This document shows positions 1 through 6,164 of a DNA stretch of 6,294 nucleotides, one piece after another. Position 1 is the stretch's first letter, and each line of letters starts with the position of its first letter. A model generated the notes under the pieces. That model had not been told where the DNA came from. It worked only from the letters and a program-made list of their open reading frames with translations, and searched no databases. Origin of the DNA: Prevotellaceae bacterium (lineage in GTDB: Bacteria > Bacteroidota > Bacteroidia > Bacteroidales > UBA932); assembly GCA_031275145.1 (NCBI GenBank), contig JAISPE010000270.1, positions 1 to 6,294 of the forward strand, given 5' to 3'. The translations under genes and the position numbers were made by a program.

Positions 1-180
1 GCATCGCCGTTGCTGTCGTCATCGGTCGAAACCTGCAGTTATGAAAATCAACTCCTATCGGGACGTTCTGATAAACGTCATTACGCTTTCAGTTTCGGTA
101 CGAAACGGTTATTCGCAATGTCGGCAGGTTTTCGATTTGCTTATCCAAAATTCGGAAAAATACCGTCCGGAATAGAAAAA
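1..180. other. Left-edge region without a supportable gene
   Basis: No convincing gene is visible. Plus-strand frame 3 is open from the window edge to a TGA at 42-44 and reads IAVAVVIGRNLQL, which could be the last residues of a gene lying off the left edge. Frame 2 is open to a TAG at 174-176, and frame 1 is open through the terminator hairpin to 213. On the minus strand an ATG at position 22 opens a frame (MTTATAM) that leaves the window, with no clear promoter or ribosome site. None of these has recognisable protein features, so the region is left uncalled. More sequence to the left would settle it. Confidence 0.4.
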
Positions 181-205
181 GGGTATTCGACAAATCGAAT
201 ACCCT
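176..205 (-). terminator. Rho-independent terminator of the PorE-like/PorP-like operon
   Basis: A perfect 10-bp inverted repeat pairs 181-190 (GGGTATTCGA) with 195-204 (TCGAATACCC) around a 4-base loop. Read on the minus strand, the stem is followed directly by TTTTTC, a classical U-tract. It begins 38 bp past the stop of the PorP/SprF-like gene, so it very probably ends that operon. On the plus strand the stem is followed by the poorer tract TCTCTTT, so it may also stop transcription arriving from the left, less efficiently. Confidence 0.88.
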
Positions 206-242
206 CTCTTTAATAACTTAAAAAAAATTTGTTATGAAATAA

Positions 243-1169
243 TTATTCAAAGAATCGCGGTGTTTTGACTCCTCCATATCCTTCTCCTCTTCCGATTCTG
301 AAGCGAAGCGCTATTTCATGAGAGCCGCTTGTATATTTCCCGATCGGGCCAAGATTGAGGTCGTATGAATATCCAAGTCCCATAAAGTCGGTGATATATA
401 ATCCTATAATACCCACCAGACTTTCCAGTTTAAAATCGTCGTTTGAACGGAGAGTAGCGCCAAACCAGAATCTGTCCCTGTAAGTAGCCAGAGCATTAAG
501 ATCCAGCTGCATAATAGGCCATGAACTCATGTGAGTAACAAACGAAGGAGCTAATTTCCAGTCAAGATCCAGATTAAACGTATATTTTGTATAAAAATAA
601 ATATGGCGTCCCGACTGGTAATTGGCTATGTTTATGGGTGACACATTCAAGTGCGTAACCGAAGCTCCAATCTGGAACTGTTCCGTGTTATATTCCACTC
701 CAAAATCAAAATCGGCATTAACCTTGTTTGTCCGGCCGATATATGAGTCAATAAGAGGATCGGCAGGATTTTCAAAATTGAGTTTGTTTACATCCAGACT
801 TTTATAAAGAACTCCTCCACCCAGACCGAACGACAGGTAACTGTCTTCGAAATGAAGATAATAAGAATAAGCAAGTTTTGCGTTGATCGACGATTCGGGG
901 CCAATTTTGTCATTTGTAATCGAAAGTCCTGCGCCCGAATTGATCTGAGCGAAATAATTATGAGCATTCAACACCTGAGTGCTTGGAGCGCCGTTGAAAT
1001 TGATAAACTGCTGACGTCCTATCAGGAAGATATGCATATAATTAGAGCCGCCTGTCGCTGCCGGATTATAGTTTACTCTGCTCAAAAACTGCTGAGATAA
1101 CTGTATATCATTTTGACCCGCAAGCAGCAAGGGCAAAAACATTATTATTGTAATTAGTATTTTTTTCAT
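243..1169 (-). CDS. PorP/SprF family type IX secretion outer-membrane protein
   Basis: This 308-aa protein belongs to the PorP/SprF family, outer-membrane barrels of Bacteroidota tied to type IX secretion; PorP is a core component, and SprF-type paralogues help export particular surface proteins. Residues 1-18 form a Sec signal peptide (MKKILITIIMFLPLLLAG) with cleavage expected just before QND. The family's N-terminal signature follows: QLSQQFL near 23-29, NYNPAATGG at 33-41, RQQF at 52-55 and NGAPST at 59-64. The rest alternates short amphipathic strands and ends in a Gly/Arg-rich strand (ALRFRIGRGEGYGG). Length is normal for the family and the frame is intact. The ATG at 1169 is preceded by TTAGGTAAA, a weak ribosome site. 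The gene starts 22 bp after the PorE-like gene, so the two are very likely co-transcribed. Whether this is the core PorP or a substrate-linked paralogue cannot be decided here, so no symbol is given. Confidence 0.9.
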   Translation of the reverse strand: MKKILITIIMFLPLLLAGQNDIQLSQQFLSRVNYNPAATGGSNYMHIFLIGRQQFINFNGAPSTQVLNAHNYFAQINSGAGLSITNDKIGPESSINAKLAYSYYLHFEDSYLSFGLGGGVLYKSLDVNKLNFENPADPLIDSYIGRTNKVNADFDFGVEYNTEQFQIGASVTHLNVSPINIANYQSGRHIYFYTKYTFNLDLDWKLAPSFVTHMSSWPIMQLDLNALATYRDRFWFGATLRSNDDFKLESLVGIIGLYITDFMGLGYSYDLNLGPIGKYTSGSHEIALRFRIGRGEGYGGVKTPRFFE

Positions 1170-1191
1170 TTTACCTAATAATTTATCTTAT

Positions 1192-3795
1192 CTATTTTTT
1201 CTTTGCAAAAAACTTATCCTTTTCAGATTTGCCTAATGCTTTGTTCACTTTATCACACATTGTACGGGCTTCCTCGATTGTATTGAATCCGCCTGCATAA
1301 TATCTGTATACTCCATTACTGAATACTTCATAAACATCCAGATTAAACAGTTGCTTAATCTTAACGAAATCAGAACTGTTCATGTTTACCGGTTTCGTCA
1401 TCGCGGCAACCTGAATAGCGTATGGCATATTCTTCATGTTATTCGCTGTTCCCGTTCCTGCCGGCGGCGGCGTCACTGTTTGCTGTTGCGGATATTGCGG
1501 CTGAGTCTGTTGCGGATACCTGTCCTGTATTTGCTGCACTCCGTACATGTCCACCGAAGGAGTTACGGTCAACCTTGTGTCGTACAGAGATTCACCTGTC
1601 GTACCGACAACCGTAAATTCTGTTCTGCGGTTTGACTGATAATCGGCTTCGCTCTTTTCGGGTTTGACGAGGAGTTGCGACTCTCCATAACCTTTGGATC
1701 TGAGTCTCGCAGCCGGTATCCCTCTTGAAATAAGATACTGGACAACCGATGCCGCTCTTTTTTCAGATAATGTCTGGTTAGACTTGACACTTCCTCTACT
1801 GTCTGTATGCGAACGGATTTCTATTATCAGTGTCGGATTTTTCTCCAACAGAGTTACAAGTTTGTCTAACTCTATATAAGACTCCGGAAGCAAATCCCAT
1901 TTGGCAGTAGCATAAAATATATTATTCAGATGTATGATTGCCGTAATTTTTTCCAGTTCCAGGTCCATATCGAATCCGGTTGCCTTGCAAAATTCAGTGC
2001 TTTGGGTAATTTCCCCGACTTGTAAGGTTTCATCGTCGGAGAAAAATTCGTCGCCATTGCCGACGGTTGCTTTTACCTTGTAAGTCGAGTTTTCCTTGAC
2101 GTCGCCAAAACGATACTGTCCGTTAGCGTCTGTTTCCAGAAGTTTGATTGCATTTCCATTTTCAAAAACTTCAACTTTGGCTTTGGCTAACGGGCCGAGT
2201 TCGGTTCTGGTAGATTTATCCTGACTTCTTTCATAGCCGGTGACTATACCGGAAATATAGGCATCGCTGCTCTTCATCGGCAAATTCCAGTTGTCTAACG
2301 CCGCAAACCGTTCTTTAACTGTATGGTATGTGCGCGATATGGGATTATAGCGTAATACCGAAGCCGACAATTCGTATGCCGATGAATCGGGATCTACATA
2401 AAACACATAGTTGCCGTTGTCGTCGGATACTAATTTTTCGACTGTTTTACTGTCTTTCTTTACTTCTATGGAAATCCCCTGCATCGGCAGGTTCGTTACG
2501 GAATCGTAAATACGTCCCGAAGCGGTCAGGGAAGAAGGATAACCTTCGAACCTGAATATGTCATCGTTGTTTGCAGACCGGCGTGAACTCACCAGCATTC
2601 CTTCCGAGAAATCAAATTTTTCGATAAGATTCACATCGTCATACGGAGAGTTGAAAGGCATACCCAGATTGATGGCCGTTCCATGCACGTTTCCGTCTAT
2701 TTTGGATGCAAAGATGTCCATTCCTCCGTATCCGGGATGGCCGTCGGAAGAAAAGAACAGATATTCGCCTGCGACGAAAGGAAACATTTCGTTGCCGGAA
2801 GTATTAACCTCCCGACCGAGATTTATCGGTTTACTCCACGTTCCGTCGGGAAGTTTGTCGGTGTACCAGATGTCCGATTTCCCGTATCCTCCTTCCATTA
2901 TCGAAACAAAATATATTCTTTTACCGTCGGGCATAACGAACGGATGTCCTATCGGCTCGCTGCGGTTTTCGATTTTCAGATTGTCTATCTCTTTCCACTG
3001 ATTGTTTTTAAACTCTGCAAAATAGATGTAGCACTGTTCATTCTTGGATGCGCCCGAACATCTTGTATAATATCCCAGATTGTTTACAGGGTCGTAAGCA
3101 AATGTTCCCTCGTTTCTTTTGTTGCTTCCTTTATTAAGTTCCGTAACCGGTTCTCCTTTGTTATAGGAATTATTGAACAGTATGGACATATAAAACTTGG
3201 AATACGGCAAACCCGTACGCGGGGATATATCGACCTGTTTTCCCTTATCTCCTGCTTCGAGAGGATTTCCTGTTGATGCATATATTAAATTATCGTTAAA
3301 ATATGCGATACCGTATTCGCTGCCTCTTGTATTCAATGTTTCCATTGGCTGGAGTTTGAACTTGGGATTTTCCATGCGGTGCGATTTGGCAAACTCGCAG
3401 GATGCGATTTTTACATCCACAAGTTTGTTTTCGGGGTTAGACCTTTTGAAGATCTCAAACTGTTTTTTAGCGTTGTCATATTTAGCCAGATTGAGGAGAA
3501 CTTCTCCGTATCCGAAATAAACATCAGGAAGCATGTACCCTCCTTTGATGGCCTCTTCGTAATAGGATTCTGCCTTTTCAGGCTGGTTCATTCTTCTGTA
3601 ACTTTCGGCTATGCTGAAAGTTATATGACTCAGAATTTGGGGATCGGTAACCTTGTTTTTTAACAGGCTATATTCCTGGATAGCCTCGTAATACCTTCCT
3701 CCATTAAATGCTTTATCTGCTTTTTTAGTATTCTGTCCCGTCGAAACACCTGCAAACAAGATAAAAACTACCAACATAATCAAACTTTTCTTCAT
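1192..3795 (-). CDS. PorE-like envelope protein: TPR, PD40 propeller, OmpA-C and SPOR domains
   Basis: This 867-aa protein probably anchors a PorP-type outer-membrane complex to peptidoglycan. From the N-terminus: signal peptide 1-20 (MKKSLIMLVVFILFAGVSTG) with no lipobox Cys; TPR-like helices 24-135; a WD40-like/PD40 propeller about 150-415, with repeats such as PDGKRIYFVS and GGYGKSDIWY; a carboxypeptidase-regulatory-like sandwich about 424-505; a second Cna-B-like sandwich about 513-580; an OmpA-C domain about 620-728; a Gln/Pro-rich linker 751-790; and a C-terminal SPOR-like domain about 791-853 (YAIQVAAM, GVYRYYAGGF). OmpA-C keeps the peptidoglycan-binding residues Asp665 (SHTDSRG) and Arg680 (LSEKRA), plus NRRTEF. 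The architecture matches PorE of the type IX system except for the added SPOR domain. The start at 3795 is preferred over an in-frame ATG at 3852 because the signal peptide begins here and a promoter box lies within the longer version. AAGGAAATAG upstream is a weak ribosome site. Confidence 0.88.
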   Translation of the reverse strand: MKKSLIMLVVFILFAGVSTGQNTKKADKAFNGGRYYEAIQEYSLLKNKVTDPQILSHITFSIAESYRRMNQPEKAESYYEEAIKGGYMLPDVYFGYGEVLLNLAKYDNAKKQFEIFKRSNPENKLVDVKIASCEFAKSHRMENPKFKLQPMETLNTRGSEYGIAYFNDNLIYASTGNPLEAGDKGKQVDISPRTGLPYSKFYMSILFNNSYNKGEPVTELNKGSNKRNEGTFAYDPVNNLGYYTRCSGASKNEQCYIYFAEFKNNQWKEIDNLKIENRSEPIGHPFVMPDGKRIYFVSIMEGGYGKSDIWYTDKLPDGTWSKPINLGREVNTSGNEMFPFVAGEYLFFSSDGHPGYGGMDIFASKIDGNVHGTAINLGMPFNSPYDDVNLIEKFDFSEGMLVSSRRSANNDDIFRFEGYPSSLTASGRIYDSVTNLPMQGISIEVKKDSKTVEKLVSDDNGNYVFYVDPDSSAYELSASVLRYNPISRTYHTVKERFAALDNWNLPMKSSDAYISGIVTGYERSQDKSTRTELGPLAKAKVEVFENGNAIKLLETDANGQYRFGDVKENSTYKVKATVGNGDEFFSDDETLQVGEITQSTEFCKATGFDMDLELEKITAIIHLNNIFYATAKWDLLPESYIELDKLVTLLEKNPTLIIEIRSHTDSRGSVKSNQTLSEKRAASVVQYLISRGIPAARLRSKGYGESQLLVKPEKSEADYQSNRRTEFTVVGTTGESLYDTRLTVTPSVDMYGVQQIQDRYPQQTQPQYPQQQTVTPPPAGTGTANNMKNMPYAIQVAAMTKPVNMNSSDFVKIKQLFNLDVYEVFSNGVYRYYAGGFNTIEEARTMCDKVNKALGKSEKDKFFAKKK

Positions 3796-3824
3796 GCGGA
3801 CTACTATTTCCTTAAAATTACGTG

Positions 3825-3832
3825 CAAATATA
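3825..3832 (-). promoter_or_regulatory. Bacteroidota -7 promoter box for the PorE-like operon
   Basis: The minus strand reads TATATTTG followed by C, an exact match to TAnnTTTG, the -7 element of the Bacteroidota primary sigma factor. Transcription would begin near 3818-3821, leaving a leader of about 25 bases before the ATG at 3795. The only nearby -33 candidate is an ATTG that ends 24 bases upstream of the box, rather far, so that element is weak. The position fits a promoter for the PorE-like and PorP-like genes and argues against translation from 3852. Confidence 0.6.
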
Positions 3833-3925
3833 CTACATTCCATTAGATACATATTTCAATTTTAACATTTTTTAACTTCAAACATTCTTTCATTTAACAC
3901 TCTGTACAGACTTTTAAAAATCGGG

Positions 3926-3933
3926 CAAATCTA
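3926..3933 (-). promoter_or_regulatory. Possible second -7 box upstream of the PorE-like operon
   Basis: The minus strand reads TAGATTTGC, another exact TAnnTTTG match, about 100 bp upstream of the first box. A TGTTT lies roughly 17 bases further upstream and could be a partial -33 element. If used, it would give a leader of about 120 bases. The surroundings are very AT-rich, so a chance match is possible. Confidence 0.35.
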
Positions 3934-4001
3934 CAAATAATATTTTTAATAAACAGTTTTTTTATGAAATTTAATATATCTATCTGATATTATTGCTCTT
4001 T

Positions 4002-4664
4002 TTAAAACATGAAACCCACTTGCAGACCTGTAAAAAACGGTAAAACACTCATATTTGAAGCACTGAATGTGTCGGTAAAAAAATGACCGAATATTATACC
4101 TGCATTTAAAAACGTGTCTTTACCCGCGGGATATAATAACCCTGACGACAGTTGAACAGCGCATGTCATCAGATTTAAGTCTTTGGACAGCGCATGTTTA
4201 TTCCCGTTCTCAACCATCGAGCCGCTGATTCTTACCCCCGGCATCAGCCCTCCCCTGCAATAATAAAAAAAGTGGCCGTACTGTCGGGTTTGTAATTTTA
4301 TGCCTATCGGAACTGTTAAATACTGTATAGAATATTTGGCCGACTGAGCTGTGTGCAGGTTCAAATTTCCAGATTTAAAAGAAATATCACCGGTTGAAAC
4401 ATTCTTCAATTTTCCGGACAGCTGACTGAAAGAAGCGCCGATATAATAAGCGATATGTTTTTTGAAATATTTTTCGGCATACACCGAAAAATCGAAAGAA
4501 AACCCCGCTCCGTCCGGTTTTATATCACCGGATACCGTCGCCCATGATATTGCCGGCGAGGAATTTATGCTGAAATTCCAGTCATGTTTTTGCGAAAAAC
4601 ATATTGACGCCATCAACGAATATCCGGACAGACAAAATATTTTTACGTATAAAGTCCAATTCAT
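4002..4664 (-). CDS. PorT-like outer-membrane beta-barrel protein
   Basis: A 220-aa protein with the look of the Bacteroidota outer-membrane beta-barrel family (OMP_b-brl_2, the PorT-like group). Residues 1-24 form a signal peptide ending ICFS, with Gln25 as the likely mature N-terminus. The remainder is alternating aromatic/hydrophobic strands. The segment YLTVPIGIKL (115-124), followed by FYYCRGGLMPGVRISG (133-148), resembles the family's usual Y-x-E-I-P-x-x-x-K strand and following Gly-rich hairpin. It ends in Phe (LQVGFMF), as many outer-membrane barrels do. The specific function is unknown: the family includes secretion components, porin-like proteins and many uncharacterised members. 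The ATG at 4664 lies 13 bp after the stop of the nucleotidylyltransferase-kinase gene, so they almost certainly share an mRNA. No Shine-Dalgarno is visible (TAAAAATC precedes ATG), which is normal for this phylum. Confidence 0.72.
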   Translation of the reverse strand: MNWTLYVKIFCLSGYSLMASICFSQKHDWNFSINSSPAISWATVSGDIKPDGAGFSFDFSVYAEKYFKKHIAYYIGASFSQLSGKLKNVSTGDISFKSGNLNLHTAQSAKYSIQYLTVPIGIKLQTRQYGHFFYYCRGGLMPGVRISGSMVENGNKHALSKDLNLMTCAVQLSSGLLYPAGKDTFLNAGIIFGHFFTDTFSASNMSVLPFFTGLQVGFMF

Positions 4665-4677
4665 GATTTTTAATATT

Positions 4678-5814
4678 TTACGTTCTTCTTATTCTGATTT
4701 TTAAAGAATTTTCAACCGGATTGTCGCTTATTAATATAAGGTAACCTCCGCCTCCTGCTCCCGACAGTTTCCATCCCCATGCTTTTGACTGATAGTATTC
4801 GATATTTTCCATAACTTTTTTATCAACCATTTTGGGAAACATTTTTATTTGGGCTTCAAACGATTTCCTGACGTTTTCGGAAAATTTTTCCAGATTTTTT
4901 TCCAGAATGGAGTTCCAGCATTCGTTAGCCGCATCGCTTAACGCTTTGGTATTTGCCGCGTCGATAAAAGTTTCGGACAGAACGTTGTATCCCCACGAAC
5001 GGGGTGCAAGCGAAATCAGACAGATATGTTCTTCCAGCCAGTCTATGATATCGTTATCGAATATCGAATGTATTTTTTCCGGCCAGTATCCGCCATTGTA
5101 ATCCAGCCTGTTAAGTCCCGGCATGACAATACCGAGCGAATCCTGCGAGCCGCTTATTTCCGCTTTTCCGGGAGGATTTTCGTAGCAGAACAGGGTTCTG
5201 GCAAGTTTTTCCTTATCGCCGACGGGAATATCCGTTTGCCAGAGCTCAATAGCTTTTTTTCTTGTGCTTGTAGACATCCCGCTGCGGTCGTTGAAATCGT
5301 AATCAGGCTCTATTGAGACGGTTAACACCGGTCCCGGATAATGTTTCGAAACATACGGCTGATCGAGCCAGCCGCCCGCCAAATCTATCCTGTACGGGAT
5401 ATTACATTCTTTTCTCAGCGCAGTCGTAGAACGGACAGGGAGATTTCCATGAGGTATTCTTTTCCGGACAACATAGTTGATACCTAATTTTTTACACAGG
5501 GCTTCCTTTGCGGGAGTATGTCCGTCTTCGTTTACAAAAAATATATCGGGTTTGAGTTCAAGAATATCTTCCTCAAAGTCAAGCAACCCGCTGCCCCTGT
5601 TTACAAAAGCGCACTTAACTGCTTTTAAGGCGCTGACCATGTACAGCCTCTCCTGTTCGGTGTTGATTGTTTTCCGGCCTTTAAGCTCTGCGATAGTTGA
5701 ATCCGAGCCGAGTCCAACATATAAATCGCCCAAAGCCGCCGCTTCTTCAAAAAATGCCACATGCCCGCTGTGCAACATGTCGTAACATCCGCTAACAAAT
5801 ACTTTTTTACTCAT
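4678..5814 (-). CDS. Bifunctional nucleotidylyltransferase / GHMP-type kinase fusion
   Basis: A 378-aa fusion. Residues 1-135 are a cytidylyltransferase-like nucleotidylyltransferase: VFVSGCYDMLHSGH contains the HxGH motif (15-18), GLGSD (34-38) fits the second nucleotide-site strand, and RSTTALR (128-134) matches the closing (I/R)S(S/T)T-x-x-R motif. Residues 139-378 resemble a GHMP kinase: IPYRIDLAGGW (139-149) is motif 1, SGMSTSTRKKA (178-188) sits where the Gly/Ser-rich phosphate loop belongs, GSQDSLGIVMPGLNRLDY (222-239) matches the G-x-QD region of heptose/fucose-type kinases, and KLSGAGGGG (349-357) is motif 3. The natural reading is a protein that phosphorylates a sugar or polyol and then attaches a nucleotide, for surface glycan or lipid headgroup synthesis; the substrate cannot be read from sequence. 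The kinase half, about 240 aa, is shorter than usual (about 320-350). No Shine-Dalgarno precedes the ATG at 5814. Confidence 0.78.
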   Translation of the reverse strand: MSKKVFVSGCYDMLHSGHVAFFEEAAALGDLYVGLGSDSTIAELKGRKTINTEQERLYMVSALKAVKCAFVNRGSGLLDFEEDILELKPDIFFVNEDGHTPAKEALCKKLGINYVVRKRIPHGNLPVRSTTALRKECNIPYRIDLAGGWLDQPYVSKHYPGPVLTVSIEPDYDFNDRSGMSTSTRKKAIELWQTDIPVGDKEKLARTLFCYENPPGKAEISGSQDSLGIVMPGLNRLDYNGGYWPEKIHSIFDNDIIDWLEEHICLISLAPRSWGYNVLSETFIDAANTKALSDAANECWNSILEKNLEKFSENVRKSFEAQIKMFPKMVDKKVMENIEYYQSKAWGWKLSGAGGGGYLILISDNPVENSLKIRIRRT

Positions 5815-5862
5815 TGTGTCAAGTTATTTTTATATTGTTTATATTATTCATTGTGTATCTTT

Positions 5863-5890
5863 TTATCTGAATCACATTATCTGAATCACA
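5863..5890. repeat. Exact 14-bp tandem duplication upstream of the fusion enzyme gene
   Basis: TTATCTGAATCACA occurs twice back to back with no mismatch, at 5863-5876 and 5877-5890. It lies 49-76 bp upstream of the start codon at 5814, inside the leader or promoter zone of that gene. It could be a recent slippage duplication or a pair of direct binding sites for a regulator; two copies alone do not discriminate. Confidence 0.9.
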
Positions 5891-5962
5891 AAAATCCCGA
5901 ACCGCAAAAACAATCCAGAATAACGAGGCGAAGCGAAGCTTTTTCTATATTTTCCAGACATT

Positions 5963-6109
5963 TTAAGTCGTTTTGTAATGTATAACGGGATTAAGTAGCA
6001 TGTGTTTTAAACTTGAATACAACACCAAAGCGCTTAAAACCGTACAGTTTTTGCAGGTTTCGGTAATCGCCCTGTACATTTTATTTAAAGTTTCCGACAT
6101 GTTTCGCAT
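5963..6109 (-). CDS. Possible 48-aa small ORF, unrecognised
   Basis: An intact minus-strand ORF beginning MRNMSETLNKMYRAITETC and ending VIHYKTT. It lies about 25 bases downstream of a TAnnTTTG box and precedes the fusion enzyme gene in the same direction, so it could be a leader peptide or a small protein. It has no signal peptide, membrane segment or domain I recognise, and no clear ribosome site. It overlaps the 54-aa plus-strand ORF at 6000-6164 over most of its length; at most one is likely to be a protein, and possibly neither. Confidence 0.2.
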   Translation of the reverse strand: MRNMSETLNKMYRAITETCKNCTVLSALVLYSSLKHMLLNPVIHYKTT

Positions 6110-6130
6110 ACTTATTTACTTTGTTTTATG
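5963..6130 (-). ncRNA. Candidate structured small RNA or long mRNA leader
   Basis: A minus-strand transcript from the box at 6134-6141 would begin near 6128-6130. It would contain an imperfect inverted repeat pairing 6072-6083 with 6035-6047 across a 24-base loop: 11 Watson-Crick pairs, one G-U pair and one bulged G. In plus-strand RNA the G-U pair becomes an A/C mismatch, so folding favours the minus strand, the same strand as the promoter box. The loop holds a further 4-bp option (CAGG with CCTG). The left boundary is arbitrary because no terminator was found. The same interval can be read as short ORFs on either strand, so a peptide is an alternative. Confidence 0.3.
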
Positions 6131-6164
6131 CTGCAAAATTAATATTATTTATTCAAATCTATAA
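6000..6164 (+). CDS. Possible 54-aa hydrophobic small ORF, unrecognised
   Basis: A plus-strand ORF starting MCFKLEYNTKALKTVQF with a hydrophobic stretch around residues 17-43 (LQVSVIALYILFK, then MFRILIYFVL) that could span a membrane. It looks vaguely like short hypothetical proteins annotated repeatedly in Bacteroidales genomes, but that is a memory I cannot verify. It would be the only plus-strand gene here, has no visible promoter or ribosome site, and its 3' end runs over the minus-strand promoter boxes. The interval may be conserved as DNA or RNA rather than as protein. Confidence 0.2.
   Translation: MCFKLEYNTKALKTVQFLQVSVIALYILFKVSDMFRILIYFVLCCKINIIYSNL
6134..6141 (-). promoter_or_regulatory. 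-7 promoter box directed at the spacer element
   Basis: The minus strand reads TAATTTTGC, an exact TAnnTTTG match with the commonly following C. Transcription would start near 6128-6130 and run into the inverted-repeat block and then towards the fusion enzyme gene. No good TTTG-type -33 element lies at the expected distance; the region there is a run of A and T. Confidence 0.5.
6154..6161 (-). promoter_or_regulatory. Second possible -7 box in the spacer
   Basis: The minus strand reads TAGATTTG, again an exact TAnnTTTG match, 20 bp upstream of the box at 6134-6141. Its TTTG lies 12 bases before that box, which is too close for a normal -33 element, so it is either an alternative promoter or a chance match in AT-rich DNA. 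Confidence 0.3.

Larger units (their letters stand above)
3796..4001. other. AT-rich spacer between the two minus-strand operons
   Basis: This 206-bp stretch separates the stop of the outer-membrane barrel gene from the start of the PorE-like gene. It carries the two promoter boxes annotated separately. I found no hairpin followed by a T-tract, so the upstream operon has no visible intrinsic terminator and some read-through into the secretion genes is possible. An isolated 8-base palindrome CTGTACAG lies at 3901-3908. No RNA gene or further protein gene is visible. Confidence 0.6.

Noticed and set aside
10..213. 67-aa plus-strand ORF at the left edge
   Set aside because: It runs straight through the 10-bp terminator hairpin at 181-204, has no recognisable features, and the frame is already open from position 1, so the ATG is arbitrary.
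1450..1540. Repetitive-looking Gln/Pro codons in the PorE-like gene
   Set aside because: They encode a flexible linker between the OmpA-C and SPOR domains. The copies are irregular and do not form a DNA repeat or CRISPR-like array.
2558..3276. Plus-strand ORFs of 147 and 197 aa opposite the PorE-like gene
   Set aside because: They are antisense to the propeller-coding region, overlap each other in different frames and show no domain features. They are shadows of a well-supported gene.
3796..3852. In-frame 19-residue N-terminal extension of the PorE-like protein
   Set aside because: It would bury a clean signal peptide and overlaps a promoter box; the ATG at 3795 is the better start.
5931..5945. 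Short hairpin AAGC-GAA-GCTT followed by T residues on the plus strand
   Set aside because: The stem is only 4 bp and no plus-strand gene ends there, so it is too weak to call a terminator.
5477..5985. Plus-strand ORFs of 102 and 74 aa opposite and beyond the start of the fusion enzyme gene
   Set aside because: The first is fully antisense to the nucleotidylyltransferase domain. The second crosses the start codon region and the tandem repeat and has low-complexity content with no recognisable motif.
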